Of a DNA stretch of 64,000 nucleotides, positions 12,439-25,298 are shown piece after piece. The stretch is from Vicia villosa (taxonomy: Eukaryota; Streptophyta; Magnoliopsida; Fabales; Fabaceae): NCBI RefSeq assembly GCF_029867415.1, contig NC_081182.1, positions 40,701,155 through 40,765,154 on the forward strand. The letters run 5' to 3'. The first letter of the stretch is position 1. Every line of letters starts with the position of its first letter. Below the pieces are notes generated by a model. It did no database searches and was not told the origin of the DNA. It worked only from the letters and a program-made list of their open reading frames with translations. The position numbers and the translations under genes are program-made.

Positions 12439-14679
12439 CTTCTAAGGCTTTTCTAGGTCGGTTATTTGGCTCTCAGCGCTTCTCTCTTTATCTTCACAAC
12501 AAGCTAGTCAATACACTAATAAGGCCCCTTTATCTTTCTCAAATCTCAAGAAAAGGGGTTAAGTTTTGCTCTATTTTAGATCCCGTACCTTCAGATCAGC
12601 ATGTAAGCTGATGGAAATAGGGCTAACCAATCTAGGGTTTAGGTTTTTTTTCTCGTATAGAATAAATAACATTTTTCTTGCATATTCTATGGTGACTGAT
12701 TTATAAAGACAAAAATTGACGTGATGAACATTGCCCCGAATTATTATATCAGTAGGCTACTAACTACATCTTTTAAATTACAACTCTTTTTTAAAAGAAA
12801 GAAGGGTCCCCATGTTTACCCTCTAAATTTGTGTCCAAAATGTGTATGTCATTTTGTGACAACTTTTAAGCATTCATTTTCTTTAATAGGCATTCAGTAG
12901 AGATTTATGTTTTTAAGACTTTGAATTTGAATAGTGTATTCAAATTTCTTTTCTAAAGTATAATAGCGTTGAAGGTTTCAAATGCATGTATTTTCTAATC
13001 TTTTATTGCTGTACCATTAGGGAGATGTTATTTAATAATTGAGTCAATATTTCTTAAATATTTTTTCGTTGTATATGTTGAGAGGACTTGAGCTATATGT
13101 TAATGGGGTCGTCACAATATTTTGGAGCTCAATACTTGGGAAAAAAACATGAGGTTGCTGCTGCTTTGAGCTTATGCTTGGGACAATATGGAGTTGACCT
13201 TTCTTTTATATACTTCGTAACTATGAACCGGTTTAATAATGAATTAAATTTTTTTCTCAGTGTATTATTTGTTAATTGCTTGTCGAACGAAATATAAACT
13301 ATCCAACATCCATCGAGCCACATAAGATCTGTGCTTCTTTTTGACTCTAATTCTACAAAACAGTTCATTTGCTGTACTGTCATAACAGTTGTATCTACAA
13401 TACTTGTGCATTGTATGCCATAATAGGCAGTATATGTAAATATGTGCTAAGTCTGGTTATCTGGGGTTGACACCAGTGTTACACTTGTAGGCTTATTTAT
13501 GGGAACTGACAGAACATATTTGGAGGTGGAGTCCTGGGACCTGCACGTGTGACTGATTTCGTATCCCCTTCATGTTGCAGATGGCTGAAGTTTTTGCATA
13601 GTAGATATTAAGAGAAGCCATTAAAGAAGAGGTGTGGTGTTGTAGATTTAGGATTTTCGAACTTAGGACTCTAGTAAGATTGCTCTAAAGTTGAGAATTT
13701 TGTTTGCAATCTTTAAAAAGTTTGTAATTTGTAATCTTAATCTGTTGCATATAGTAACTATATAGTTAAATATATTTAATGAGAAATGCTTCTTTGTACT
13801 ATTTATCATGAAACTAAATCAAAGAATGAGTTATATCTACTGATTTGATTTAATATCCAGTTGGCCCATGTATTCGTCCAAAAGACCAAATGTATAATTA
13901 TTTATTTGCTTAAGATATTCTGCAACGTGTTAATTCTTGTCATTCTTGCACAAATCCCTTTGTAATGTATAACAAAGATCATATTTAATGGTGAAAACTA
14001 TTAGTCAACATTCACAGCCTTTGTAGGTGGTGTATAGCGCCTCCAATGAGTTTAATATCAATGTGTAAGCATATAGTCAACTGCCTCACCCACAATATGG
14101 CGCAAAGATTGACCAGCTGTTATAAGGAAAAAAATGGTTGGCGAAGCACATGTAAAATGGATTCTTCCTAAACACTTTTCAATTGTAGTATTTTTTGACC
14201 ATCTAAGTCCACGACTTAAACATGTTTCAATGTTTATATAAGACTTTTGAACTTTGCTACTGTTGTGATATTCTATCGATAGTACAAAATGTTGTCAAAT
14301 AGTGCTAATTGCATATTAAAATTTCTACTATTTTTACTATCCACAATTGACAACAAATGTAAGTTAATTAACACGTGAATTCATGAAATGTATAAGTGCA
14401 TGACTGATGGCTCTCAAATTTAAGGGAAATTTCAGAATGTCAAAATGTATAGCAACGTTAGAGGATTTTTTTTGGGTTAGATTTATTCTATACACTAAAA
14501 ATAATCAACATATTTTTTTTTTGGGTACAAAAAAATCTACACATTAAGCATTACATTTACACTCAACATTTCTATACATCTCATTGCTAGGCTGAACTGT
14601 AAAGAAATAATGGTACTATTTACTACTATAACCATCAATGTAATATACTGTTATAGAATAAATTAGCAAGAAATTTGAC
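12439..14679. other. POLD1 3' UTR and convergent intergenic space
   Basis: This is the space between the stop codons of POLD1 (+) and the RGLG-type gene (-). It must hold both 3' UTRs, but I cannot place either polyadenylation site securely. The sequence is AT-rich with scattered T- and A-runs (for example around 14510-14535). The short open frames in it, including 13129-13383 (-), have no recognisable similarity. Confidence 0.6.
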
Positions 14680-17215
14680 TCAAGTGTATAATCTCAAACG
14701 AGTTGTAATTTGTTGCCTGCACATAGGGCATGAAGATAATGTGGCTCCACACTCCTTGCAAGTCTACACAAAATATAAAAGCAAATCAACACTTGGCGGG
14801 TGAAAATAGAATCTGTTTTCAGCCGTTTTGTTAAATAGATTTTTCAAAAGAACTGTGCTTAATATAATGCAATTATTTTACTATTGTATGTAATTCCACA
14901 CATATGACAAGGTGTACTATTCAGACTAGCATATAAACAGACTTACAGTATGACCGCATCCAAAAGCCATGTCCTTCGGATTGGTTAAGCAAATGGGGCA
15001 TACCTTCAATAAGAGAAAGATGTTAATCTCATAGCTTGGTTATTATGGCAATAGAAAGATAAATGGAGTAGCAAGAAAACATACCGGTTCTGCACTGGCT
15101 GGAGCTGCTGGTTCAACCAGATCGAAATTTGTCACGCGTGGAGTCGCTATGAATGCATTATCGTGATCTATTACTTCCTTTGGTGGAGGGAGGGGTCTTT
15201 TATGCTGATGACGAACATGTTCGCTACAGTATGAAGAGGATTTTACACTCAGTTATGCTTGAATGTAGTAAAATAGAATCCTGTACTTGAAATCTAGAGC
15301 TTACTTGGAAAGTTGTATACTTTGAGCTGCCCGGTACTGAAATGGAATCTCCATTAGGGCAGCAAGTGCAAATGCTGTTTCCTTCTTGGATGCTTCTGTG
15401 TTCTCAGACATGATCTTTGTGAAGTTTACAAACTAAAGGAATGAAAATGGATAACAGTTGATTAGTAATCAATTTCAACAGAAGGAAAATACGGAATGCG
15501 GAATCTGTTGCAGCATATGATTCTCCTTAATCTACCCATGAACTAGACACTGGGTAACACAATTGTAAGTCATTTTAGATTTTTATAAGGTAGAGCTTTA
15601 TAGATTGTCTGTCTCAAGTCTCAACCATGAGAACAACTTCACAGAACAGTTCAAATTAGCTGATAAAATGTCGTATTTGTTATTTATTCGAGGTCCCGAC
15701 CTTCTAATTTCTTACTATCAAAAGTAAAAGCTACCATATACTCGGATGATATTGAATGTTCAAATGCTATTAAGTACCTGAAAGTTGTCAAATAAGCGTC
15801 CAGTAATGTTATCATCAAAGTGCTTCATCTCGTCCCATGGACCATCTCCAACTCCAACCAAAATAATGGAGAGAGGATAATGACTGAAAATCACAATAGC
15901 TCGACATAAAAGATAGATACCACAAACAGAAGCAAAAAGACTACAGAAAAGTTACTTTACCTTGCAGCAATTATGGAACTAATCGTTGCTTGTTCTTGCG
16001 GACTAAACTTTCCATGCGGTGTACCAGGATTTCTAGAAACCTAATGAAAAAGAAAGAAATTTCAAAAAAAGAAGAGAAATGCAGTAAATGAAACAAAGAA
16101 AGCATGTTATGAAAATAATGCGGAAAAAAAAGTAGTTATAACCTGCCCATCAGCAATAATGACAAGAACATGATATTGACCGTTGTTACTTTCCACAATG
16201 TCAATTGCTGCATCAATTACAGGGGCAAATGATGTTGGCCCTAAAACAAAAAAACGAGGCATTATGTGACTGATATATACTTCTAGTAAATTTGATAGAG
16301 AATGTTGCAAAGCAAACCTGACAATTTCAAGAGTGGAGCAATCTGTCTATAGCGCGCAAGTACTTCCTCAAAACCATGACAGACTCTATTCCCCGGATAA
16401 AAACTGAACACATTCTTCTCGTGCGTAGAAGCTACAAAACGAAATGCACTGAAATCAACAAAACAGAAACCACAACATTCTTACAAACTCAGAAACAGAT
16501 ACTCACCATCACCAAACCCAAAACACGGTATCAAATTATCTTCATCAAAAGTAGACAGTGTACGCCCAATTATCGATATTGCTTGCTCATATGGATTAGG
16601 ACTGCTTCCGATATGATGAAGGCTCTTCCGGTGAAACGCATACTTACCTATAATCATCGAAGTGAGAATTTTCTACAATCATATTTATACATGAATGTAC
16701 AATAATTTCAAGTTTAAAAAAGGAATAACCTGTCCACTCATTGCTTTTGGTGAAATCAATACCAAGTATTAAATTCGAGGATTCCAAACCAGCTTCTCTC
16801 AGAGCAGAAACAACCTGATAATAACATAAACCTTCTATAATAAGCATGCAATTTCTATGATCATTGAAGTCTAACTACTGATTATCCTTTCTAAATTTAA
16901 TCAATAATCAAAACTAGCAGTAAAAACCTGTTCCAATGAGCTGAAATTGTCAGCTATATATGTGGGTTGCTTGTTCCGACGATCGTAAGTATTCGTCGAA
17001 CTCGTAGCAGCAGCATATGAAGACGGTTGATGATGGTTAGTAATAGTATTCCCTGAACTTCCAGTATAAGAAGAGGGTTGATCATTATCCAAACTTCCAG
17101 CATAAGAAGAAGGTTGATGAACGCTATTACTCACAGAACTTCCATCATAATTAGCAGGAGGGTGTTGATAGTAAAATTCATGTTGAGGTTCAGACATTGA
17201 TTCTGTATTTCCCAT
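14680..17215 (-). CDS. RING E3 ubiquitin ligase with copine/VWA domain (RGLG type)
   Basis: RGLG ligases sit at membranes, ubiquitinate substrates through a C-terminal RING, and act in hormone and stress signalling (family knowledge). Exons from the 5' end on the minus strand: 17215-16928, 16814-16730, 16647-16507, 16431-16318, 16240-16143, 16040-15961, 15883-15778, 15432-15305, 15223-15085, 15003-14947, 14763-14680. All are GT-AG and the frame closes at 439 residues with TGA. The start is chosen because MGNTES gives a Gly2/Ser6 N-myristoylation signal, as is usual in this family. Residues 1-96 are low in complexity with three QPSSY repeats. The copine/VWA domain covers about 97-305, with the metal-site motif DFTKS (116-120). 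Next is a Pro-rich linker. The C3HC4 RING is at 395-427 (CPIC, CGH, CKEC, CPMC). RGLG proteins are typically about 370-490 residues. The member most likely meant is RGLG3, because Arabidopsis RGLG3 neighbours POLD1. Confidence 0.93.
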
Positions 17216-17400
17216 ATTACAAACCTGCTTTCAAAAACATCAAATCAAACCGAATTAAACTAAAAACTACATCACCAGTTGTAATAAAAATAAAAATCAA
17301 AGCTAATACAATTTATGATAAACAAAGTTCACCTTGTTGAATTAATTTTCTTTGCTTGATTTTGAGATTGATTGAAGTGATAAACAGAAAAGTAATTAGT
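17216..17400 (-). promoter_or_regulatory. 5' UTR of the RGLG-type gene with a probable intron
   Basis: Reading on the minus strand, a good donor (CAAG|GTGAAC, boundary 17333/17332) and a good acceptor (AAGCAG|GTTTG, boundary 17225/17224) flank 108 bases just upstream of the ATG. A leader intron at 17225-17332 is therefore likely. The sequence above it to about 17400 is probable leader or core promoter. No TATA box is certain. Confidence 0.5.
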
Positions 17401-17930
17401 AATAGGTTCTCGGTTCTTTGAAATTGAATACTATATTATAATGTTTTTGTATTTATTTGCGTATGTATGATTTGTTGTCAAACGTGGTGGTTTTTTTATT
17501 TAGATGCGTGCACTCCACTCGTTGAAAACTCGTTGTTTCTATTTTCAAACCCAAAGCTTTCTTACCTTCTAAGCTGTTTCCATATTGTTACTTGCACCTC
17601 ACTTTTTCTAACTCGGATCCAGTTGGATTGAGATCGTTATTATAAACTAATCATTGTTTATGAGTGCAAGAAATCTTTCATTTTATTCAGCCATGCATTA
17701 TTTGTGAGGAATCAGGATATTGTATTATATTTAAATCTCCTAGTTTTACTTTTTTGCTTTTATATGGAGACAATGATAATGGTATCATCGTGCTTCTCTT
17801 TAAACGTTTGTTACAACAACAAACGACAAGTATAATAAATCTGATAATGCATTGTTCCAACGTCAGAATTAATCTGTCACCCCCTTTTATATGTCACACC
17901 CCACTTTATTTGATAATTCTATAAGTATTC
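17401..17930 (-). other. Presumed promoter region of the RGLG-type gene
   Basis: Upstream of the leader there is about 500 bp of AT-rich sequence with no coding signal. An open frame at 17664-17924 (+) has no similarity I recognise. The region ends where repeats related to the plant-mobile-domain fragment begin. Confidence 0.35.
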
Positions 17931-17939
17931 CTGTTCAAA

Positions 17940-18140
17940 ATTGCATTCAAAATGTATGTACGAAATTTCCGGTATATAATTCAAAATTTCTGATAAAAAC
18001 AAAATTTTCGATAGTGTATTCATAATTTTCGATATGAACTAAATTTCATGATTTTTAAATATTTCTGGTACGTTTGAAATATTATCTGTATTTTCAAAAA
18101 ATACCATGTTATACCGGAAATTTCAACAAATGTGAACTTT
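17940..18140. repeat. Degenerate 'accgaaaatttt'-type repeats, left flank of PMD fragment
   Basis: Several variants of a short inverted motif occur here (for example 'GAAATTTCCGGTA', 'AAAATTTTCGATAG', 'TACCGGAAATTT'). The same motif returns at about 19690-19790 on the other side of the decayed plant-mobile-domain genes. This suggests that both blocks belong to one element. Confidence 0.4.
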
Positions 18141-18291
18141 CCGGTAGTGCAATTTTATAGAATTTTCAACTATTAGGATTTTACCGATAGTTTTATACAT
18201 ATGTGATTGCACCGACTGTTTTATGTGGGTCCATAATAAATTCAAAGTTATATAAATAGGGGTCATCAGTTGTTGAGAAAAACATCTCAAA

Positions 18292-18615
18292 ATGTCCTTT
18301 GTAGAGTTTCGACTTTCGGATGACACCACATCTCTCGCCGCCTTGACATCCATCTAAGTTAAATGAATTATTGTCTGACACCGGCGATAACATAAAGGTG
18401 AGAAAGATTGAGTTTCGTGAAGATTGGATTGATATTGATGGAAGGGTAAAATACAACCTTATTGAATTGGATACCAATGAAGATTTGACGGTTATATAGA
18501 GATCATTTCACCGTAGGCTAACTAAGGGGCCGACCGAGTTTGGTGCGAAGATTTCAAGAACTGTTGATGACATGATTAAGACGCTGAAACGTCCTGAATC
18601 ATCTGGTAGTGTCTA
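18292..18615 (+). pseudogene. Decayed short protein of a MULE/PMD-type element
   Basis: The frame starting MSFVEFRLSDDTT runs to 18615 but is broken by a stop after about 21 residues and another before RSFHRRLTKG. The readable remainder includes DNIKVRKIEF, a WIDIDGRVKY segment and a C-terminus ending KTLKRPESSGSV. I associate this kind of small protein with legume transposable elements that also carry a plant mobile domain. The partner gene lies convergently just to the right. The function is unknown and the copy is clearly dead. Confidence 0.4.
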
Positions 18616-18765
18616 GGTCTCATGTTTCGTTATTGCTAATTGTAATGTCTTAAGTTATGTTCATCTTCGAAACATGTAATTGACAAAATATTATGTAATA
18701 AAATGTATGATGTTAAATAGTCTGATCGCAAAATATACCAATAATACAACTATAAAATCAAATAG

Positions 18766-19690
18766 CTAAATAGGTGTCCCACGAACTATGTGTGCTGCCC
18801 GCAATAATCTGGTAAAGACCTCACTATTTGTGTTTACCCAACCCATGAGGTTATCCATAATAACAACGATCATCTACAAGTGCTGATGGTCAACAACATC
18901 AGGTGGAGGTAGCAGTGTCATGCCATCGGCAGGTCCCCAACATCGGATACACAACATCATCCGTATGCTCAAAAAGTGGGATGATGCGAGGATGTGATAC
19001 AATGAGGTATCACTCAAGGTAACCATCCCCACACCACAAGTCGTGATGCCACATGGTCAGTATACTCGGTAAGCAGTGATCGGTCACCGGGTTTTCCTGA
19101 GAGCTCTTCATCAGTGTGCACAAATGACTCGGTCGTAGCAGGAGTCGTAACATCCATATCACCAGTAGTAGTAGCCTCATCAAAAATAGGGACTGAATCT
19201 GTGGCAGCCACCTCATCAACAATAAGGGCATCTGTGGCCACCTCATTAGAAATAAGGACCACATATGTCTCGACCACCTCATCAGCAACATGTAGCGCAT
19301 CTGTATCATCCCCCTCGTCGTAAACAGGGGCCACATATATCTCGGAGACCTCATCAGCAACATGCACCACATCTATCTCGACCACTTCATCGGGGTCAAT
19401 AACAACTTGAAAATGTACCTCATAAGCATGAGCAACCTCAATATCATCTCTGGGACGCTCGTCTAATCTCATCGTTCGGCGCCGGGTGCTACGCGGTGTG
19501 CAGAACTGCACCTACTTAATCAACCATTTCTAGTGAGAACCGACCCGAACTACTCGTCCAGTCCATAGCAAGGAAAACTCTACTTCAATAGCCCTAGCCC
19601 AGGCTGCCACTCTATCCGTAGTCCTTCCTGCAATGGTGTCGTCCTTTCCCTTGGTTTTCACAGCAAAATGAAAAAACACAAAAATCAATG
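18766..19690 (-). pseudogene. Plant mobile domain (MAIN-like) gene fragment, internally deleted
   Basis: Reading leftward, the 5' part resembles the start of legume MAIN-like/PMD proteins: KTKGKDDTIAGRTTDR, then SRRTMRLDERPR-like basic sequence. An acidic degenerate repeat (ADEV, YDEG, SNEVATDA) follows. The last recognised N-terminal block is ELSGKPGDRSLLTEYTDHVA. It then jumps to a block resembling the family C-terminus (IVSHPRIIP, then VVIMDNLMGWVN and TRLLRAAHIVRGT) and a TAG at 18766-18768. The core of the PMD domain is missing, and stops and frameshifts occur (at 19511-19560 and below 19010). Such genes are often carried by Mutator-like elements. The copy is non-functional. Confidence 0.5.
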
Positions 19691-19790
19691 AACTACCGCC
19701 AATTTCAAAATTTCTTACATATCACCGGAAAATTTTGAAATTTTCGGTATGATTTTCAAAATTTAACTACCGAAAATTTTGAAAGGTGTA
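19690..19790. repeat. Right-flank copies of the 'accgaaaatttt' motif
   Basis: The block contains 'TCACCGGAAAATTTTGAAA', 'TTTTCGGTATGA' and 'CTACCGAAAATTTTGAAA'. It mirrors the motifs at 17940-18140 and probably marks the other terminal region of the same decayed element. Confidence 0.4.
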
Positions 19791-20240
19791 AGTTGTTACT
19801 AGGTCAAAGTCTTCATCTTTTGGGTGTTAATGCCTACACATAGGGTTAGGTTTAATATATGCATAATACATATAATTGGTAATCCATGTCTGTATATCAA
19901 AGTTGGAACATAATGCTGTTATATTTAATAGTGTAAGACATCCACTATTAGCTGATACAATTGATCTCACGTCATTGAGTAAAAAATGAGATACAATGAG
20001 AGCAACATGCAATAATATTAATAGCTGAGTAGTGGATTATATTACGAATTAAAGAAATATGCATGGGTATAAAGATGATGAACTCTTTCCCTATCAAGTT
20101 TTGTTAATGTTAACACCAAAATCTCCACTTATTTTCTGTCATTTACTTTTCATTCATTTACTTTTACACAACAAAACAACTTAAAACCTTGCTTAGAATC
20201 ATAAAAGTTATTGAAACTATTTTTAAGACCAACCAGTCTT
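19791..20240. other. Intergenic, no recognised feature
   Basis: AT-rich sequence. The short open frame at 19827-20012 (-) resembles nothing I know. Confidence 0.5.
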
Positions 20241-22510
20241 TGTGGATACGATAATATTATACTTGTTATTTGCATTCGAGGTATTTCTTGTCTTCAGGAA
20301 AATGACTAAGGTATTTCTAACTGGTCATCTTCGATTCACCAAGCCGAGCTCAGACACAATGAAATGCTTCATTGTCCACCTAAGTTTAGACCTAGTCCTC
20401 TCTAACTCATCAAAAAATTTCCCCTCCCTTAGCGTGTGAGTACCACTAAGATAAAGGACATGACAAATCAAAGTCGTTATTTTAGCCATAAATGGGATGC
20501 ATCCCACTAGTACATATTGACGACCAATATGCTTCAAATTTGCAACCTAGGAAGAATCCACCTTAGGGATCAGAGCATGTAGAACATATGTGTATGAAAG
20601 TAGGGTCAGGTTGAATGTAGTAGGAATAGATGAACCACTCGATTTTCATGAGAGACAATGACCAAAGATTTCTTAGTTGTCGAGGAACCATCCGTTTGAT
20701 CCTGCTTCAAAGATGATGCAACCTCTATCAAGAATTCTTGCCTGACATTTTTACAATTTTTGAAAAATATAAAATTAATTCGACTGCCTCGAGGAAGCAC
20801 CATATCCAAGAGGGTCATTCCCACGCTACCTACCACCGACCATCCTTGATTTTAGAAAAACAAGAGAATGAGTAACAAATATAAAAATAGGTACAACGTG
20901 TCATATTATTAAAAAAGGGGACAACTTCTCTACCCATCATAAAAATATGGGTAGTGTACCTTCAGCCAATCACATAATACCATTTAACTATTACATATTT
21001 AATTATTTATTAAATAATACATTTATTCATTGTTTTCAAGATATTTTACACTAAGGATAATCTTACCCAATTTTTTGAGTTGGGTAAATAAGAATTCACC
21101 ATTAAAAAAACATACAATAGGAGGCTAAGGTTTTCTCTCGAGGTAGAAAATAATTACAAATGATCAATAAGACACAAGTGATTACATCTAACTAAAGAGT
21201 CAGAGTAACTTTTAATTTTTTTTATAAAAAAACAAGAAATAACCATCTAAGTTCTCCGGGCCAAGGTAAAATCCTAAGAAAGAAACGAGAAGTGATCATT
21301 GGACCAACATTGAAGAAAATGAGGCCAACAAGGGTCACCGAAAACATATATGGACTCATGAGCAGTATGAGACAAAGGTTAAAGTACTAGGAACCGACAT
21401 CAAAAAATCTTCAGCACGCGAAGAAAGATGCTTGAAAAGAGAGAAATTAGGATCCAAAGTCACGAAACATTGGTAATTACCTGAGAAGCTCCCACTTGAT
21501 ATGAAAGATGGAACAGAACACCGCAACCTAGGGCCTTATTTAAAGGTGGGCGCACAAGTGTTAAAAAGATTGAACAAAACTTCAGGAAGAAGGGAAAATC
21601 ATAGAAGAAGCCAACCACAAATTTGACAATAAATGATGTCAAACAAGGAAAAAGGCAGGAGAAAATCGTAGTCCTTGAAATTTATATCATACTTAGGAAA
21701 ATGTCATGAAGGAAAATTTTCACATATTCCATCATTAGGTTTTGGAAGGACCACATCCCATTCCTCAGCCTTCCAAAAGAAGTCTAAGAATCAAAATGGC
21801 GCAAACCTCTAGAGACTGAACTAATAGACCAATACTCTATGTATATTTTATTTGTGTTATCCCCCAAGTGAACCAATTCTTTAGGAACGATAAAACCACC
21901 AGGAAGAAAGCATAAAGAGTCACCCATGATCACTTGTCCAAGAAAGGGAGAGTGTCATTAAGCATTTTCCTAGAAATTTTCTCACTAAAAGTTTCTTGCA
22001 ACACTTATTACGAACAAATACCAGAACATGGCCACATTGCATGGCAAATTAACTTGCCTGTCAAACGTAAAAGAAAAAAAAACTGCTGACAAAGTCATAC
22101 CCTCACAAAACCCTAATCTTATGATTGAAGAAAACACCCTGACAATTAAAGGAACCACCTTCCTTTAAAAAAAGTATTTCAAAGGGGAACATCAAGTTCA
22201 TATTAAATTAGTATGTGAAAGAAACTTACTAGAACAAAATAGCTCCGCAAGCAACGAAGCAACAAAAATGGAGGAACCTCACCCCTACGCCCACTAGAGA
22301 AATGATTAAAGTACATTACAATAAAAAACAAAAGAAAATAGATGATCCAGACTAAGGGAAACACATTTTGAATCCAAGGGAGAACACGAAAATTAAGACT
22401 GACATCCAAAGTTAAAATGCGACATAGAAAAAGAAGCCCAGACCTAAAAGACGAGGAAAGACAATCACAAACCGGTAGAGATTTAAGAACTATAGACTCT
22501 AAAGACATAT
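20240..22510 (-). pseudogene. Possible retroelement gag/'plant transposon protein' remnant
   Basis: The minus strand carries several short open stretches separated by stops and frameshifts (20325-20537, 20606-20836, 21460-21642, 22203-22508). One stretch around 21650-21750 reads like the N-terminal part of legume retroelement-associated 'putative plant transposon' proteins (an FKDYDFLLPFSLFDI segment). The base composition is less AT-rich than the flanks, which also suggests a former coding region. The assignment is weak; it could be another class of element. Confidence 0.22.
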
Positions 22511-23344
22511 AAACAATGTTGTTAAATTTTCAATTTATAACCTAAACTTTATAGATTTCATGTTTCTAGGTCACCATTTCGTGTTAAATCGCAGGTAAAC
22601 ACTTTTTTTTTTATGTAAAACCGTTTCCCGGGGCGATTTTAAACGATTTAAATCACTCTAAAATTGGTGAAATCATGTATAATCATTGGATTTTACTCTT
22701 TGACTCAATTTTACCTTTTTTTTATAAAATTTTTAAAAACTATTTTATTTTTTGACCCATGATTTTGAAGATCCTTTATCATATGGAGATGAATTTGATC
22801 AAGTTGAAAATTAAGACACTAATAAATATGATGTTGTAGAAGGATTGAACTTTCGATTAAGTTGAAGATGAGGATGAAAACACTTGTTTTTTTAACTTGA
22901 GAATCTTATGGAACTCTTGTTTTTTGGACACTCATTTGAATGTTACTTTTTATGATTTCAAGGATAATTTATGTATTTTGATATAAGTTTATGAATATTA
23001 CACTTTATTATGGTGATCGTAGTATATTTTTTCTTTATAATTAAGTTAAAATTTTAAATTATTGATACATCTATAATATTATATAAGTCTAAGTATATTT
23101 TGTGTATATAAATTTAATATTATTTTAATATGAGATAAACTCTACGGTTTTACATTCCATTTTACCTATGCAATACAAGTTAAGGTAAAAACTCGATCCC
23201 GACAACTTTACATATAAAAATATTATGAAGTCACAAGACTTGCCCATACTATGCCAAAACAGACTTAGGAGAAAATTGTTCCTACCCGTTCTCACCCCAA
23301 AGTTGACCTACTAAAAAAAAAGCCTATAATAAATGTAGTAGAAA
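22511..23344. other. AT-rich intergenic sequence
   Basis: I see no gene, inverted repeat or tandem repeat here. Confidence 0.5.
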
Positions 23345-23905
23345 TGATATGCTTACACCAAAAAGTATACACTACATTGTAAAGTTTAAAATATACACAA
23401 TACAAAAATGATAAATGATAAGGTTCACATTTTTCAAAAAGCTGTACTAATTATCCGGTTTGTTATCTTGACACCAAAATCCTACACTAATACTTACGGA
23501 TGTGTACACTGTTCACCGTATTTATACGGTAAACCGTGTTTTTTTAATAAAATAATATTATTTTTACAAAAAATATTTATTTTATAAAATTTATTTTATA
23601 ACACAAAATAAGATTGTGTCATTAACCAATTTCACAATTGTATTAACTACAAATATGTACGTCATTAACCAATTATTTTACTTATAAATTGTATTAACCA
23701 AATTTTAATATTCCATTAATCAAAGTAGTTTTAAAAAAAAATTAAAAAGTTAAAATAATAAGAAAAATACTGTTCACTTATTTGTGAACAGTGTATACGG
23801 TGTAGTGTCAATTTTTGATGTCAAATATATCATTTTTCATTAATTATTTTTGTAGAAAAGAAAAACTTTATAAGGTGTAGTGTATGAAATAAGTGCATTA
23901 TAGCA
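23345..23905. mobile_element. Long-inverted-repeat element (MITE-like)
   Basis: The two ends are imperfect inverted copies over roughly 100 bp and more. Left blocks 'TATACACTACA..GTAAAGTTT', 'TGACACCAAAA' and 'GTACACTGTTCAC' reappear in reverse order on the right as 'AAACTTTATAAGGTGTAGTGTATG', 'TTTTTGATGTCA' and 'GTGAACAGTGTATAC'. The middle (23530-23760) is extremely AT-rich with no coding potential. I could not define a target duplication, so the borders are approximate. Confidence 0.45.
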
Positions 23906-24324
23906 AATCTGTAAATATAAATACCAAAGATAAATATATTTACGTCATGAATAACGTCAACTGAAGGTTCTAAAACCTAAAGAACTAACATATACATTGT
24001 CTAAAAAAACACCTGATCTAAACATGAAACAAGACAAAGCCGTTAGATAACAAAAATATTCTGATTAAAAAATGTATAAAATTTTCAATAAATCATAATG
24101 ATTTTATTTGACTTTAATCAAATCAAAGTTAAAAGGCATGTAATATGCACAACTTGAGATTGATTAACTAGAGACATATTTAGTCAATATCAAACGCCCT
24201 AAAAAAAATAGTAAACTAAATTTTAATCAGGTTTGGCCTTTCACACCTATAATATTATTTTGATTATTAAAAGCACAACTCAATATCACATACATCCTTG
24301 TAAGACAATTTACGTTGTGGTCAG
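23906..24324. other. AT-rich intergenic sequence
   Basis: No recognisable feature before the inverted-repeat element that starts at 24325. Confidence 0.5.
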
Positions 24325-25298
24325 TAGGGAGTGTAATCAGATTGGTTTGGACTAATTTTTGGTCGAAAAAAGGTCCAAGTTAATAATATCTTCATCGGTT
24401 TGGTTTGATTTAATTTTAATAATTTTTAAATATGGAATCAAACTAAACTAACCGATTTAGTTCGGTTGATCAGTTTACAATATTTTTTTAAAAATTATAT
24501 TCATCAGTCTATTCTTCACTATCATGTTTTTCAGTGTATTTTATGTCATTTTAAAAATAAATAAATATATTTCATGTAATTTATTTCATGTTTTATTTTT
24601 CAAACAAATTACAAGTTGCTCTTAATTCATACGAAACAACGTTATGATTTTTATTGCATCAATAAGTTCAATATCAATTATTAAAATTGACATTTGACAT
24701 CATAAAATTGGAAAAGAATTTGAAAGCTTAACAAACATAACACAATAAAACACATATCAATTAACATGTTTCCCAACTCAAACACACATAAAAACCATTT
24801 TTTAATAACAAACAAGACTAGAAGGAATTTTATAGAAGAAGAATCAAAAGGTAAATAAAATTATGTGTGAAAATTAACGAAGATAAATTTAACATGAAAA
24901 AGGTGGCCATAACATATAAGAAAGACAGTAGAGAGAACAACAGTTGTGGCAACCAGTGAGAGTAGCAGTTCAGTGATTTTTGTTGTTGTGATTTATAGTT
25001 TCTACTTTCTATGTCATAGAGTTTGGTTCTAGATGTGTGTTTTATTGAAAGGAAGAAACTGTAAACAAAGATGGCGAATGTTTGAACTAGTACAAAATTT
25101 AGGCTTAATTGTGGGTGAAATTAAAGATTAAAGCGTAATTATATCCATTGGTTCGGTTCATCGGTTTAGCGATTCCTATAAATTAAAATCGAGAACTGAA
25201 TCAAACTACATCGATTTTCATTGATTCAATTTTATTTCAATTTAGTTTAGTTTAGATTGTCGGTTTCATTGATTTTTTCTGATTTATTTACATCCCTA
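24325..25298. mobile_element. hAT-like non-autonomous element
   Basis: The ends are 'TAGGGAGTGTAATCAG' at 24325 and 'CTGATTTATTTACATCCCTA' ending at 25298, which are inverted copies. Sub-terminal arrays of GGTTTGGTTTGATT/TTCGGTTCATCGGTTT are likewise inverted. This 'TAGGGNTGTAAAT' terminus with sub-terminal CGGTTTGG repeats is common in plant hAT MITEs. The flanking octamers (GTGGTCAG and ATGGCCGA) match only loosely, so the target duplication is not certain. No transposase is encoded. Confidence 0.5.

Noticed and set aside
19114..19323. Ser/Thr-rich plus-strand frame
   Set aside because: It is the complement of the acidic repeat of the minus-strand PMD gene fragment.
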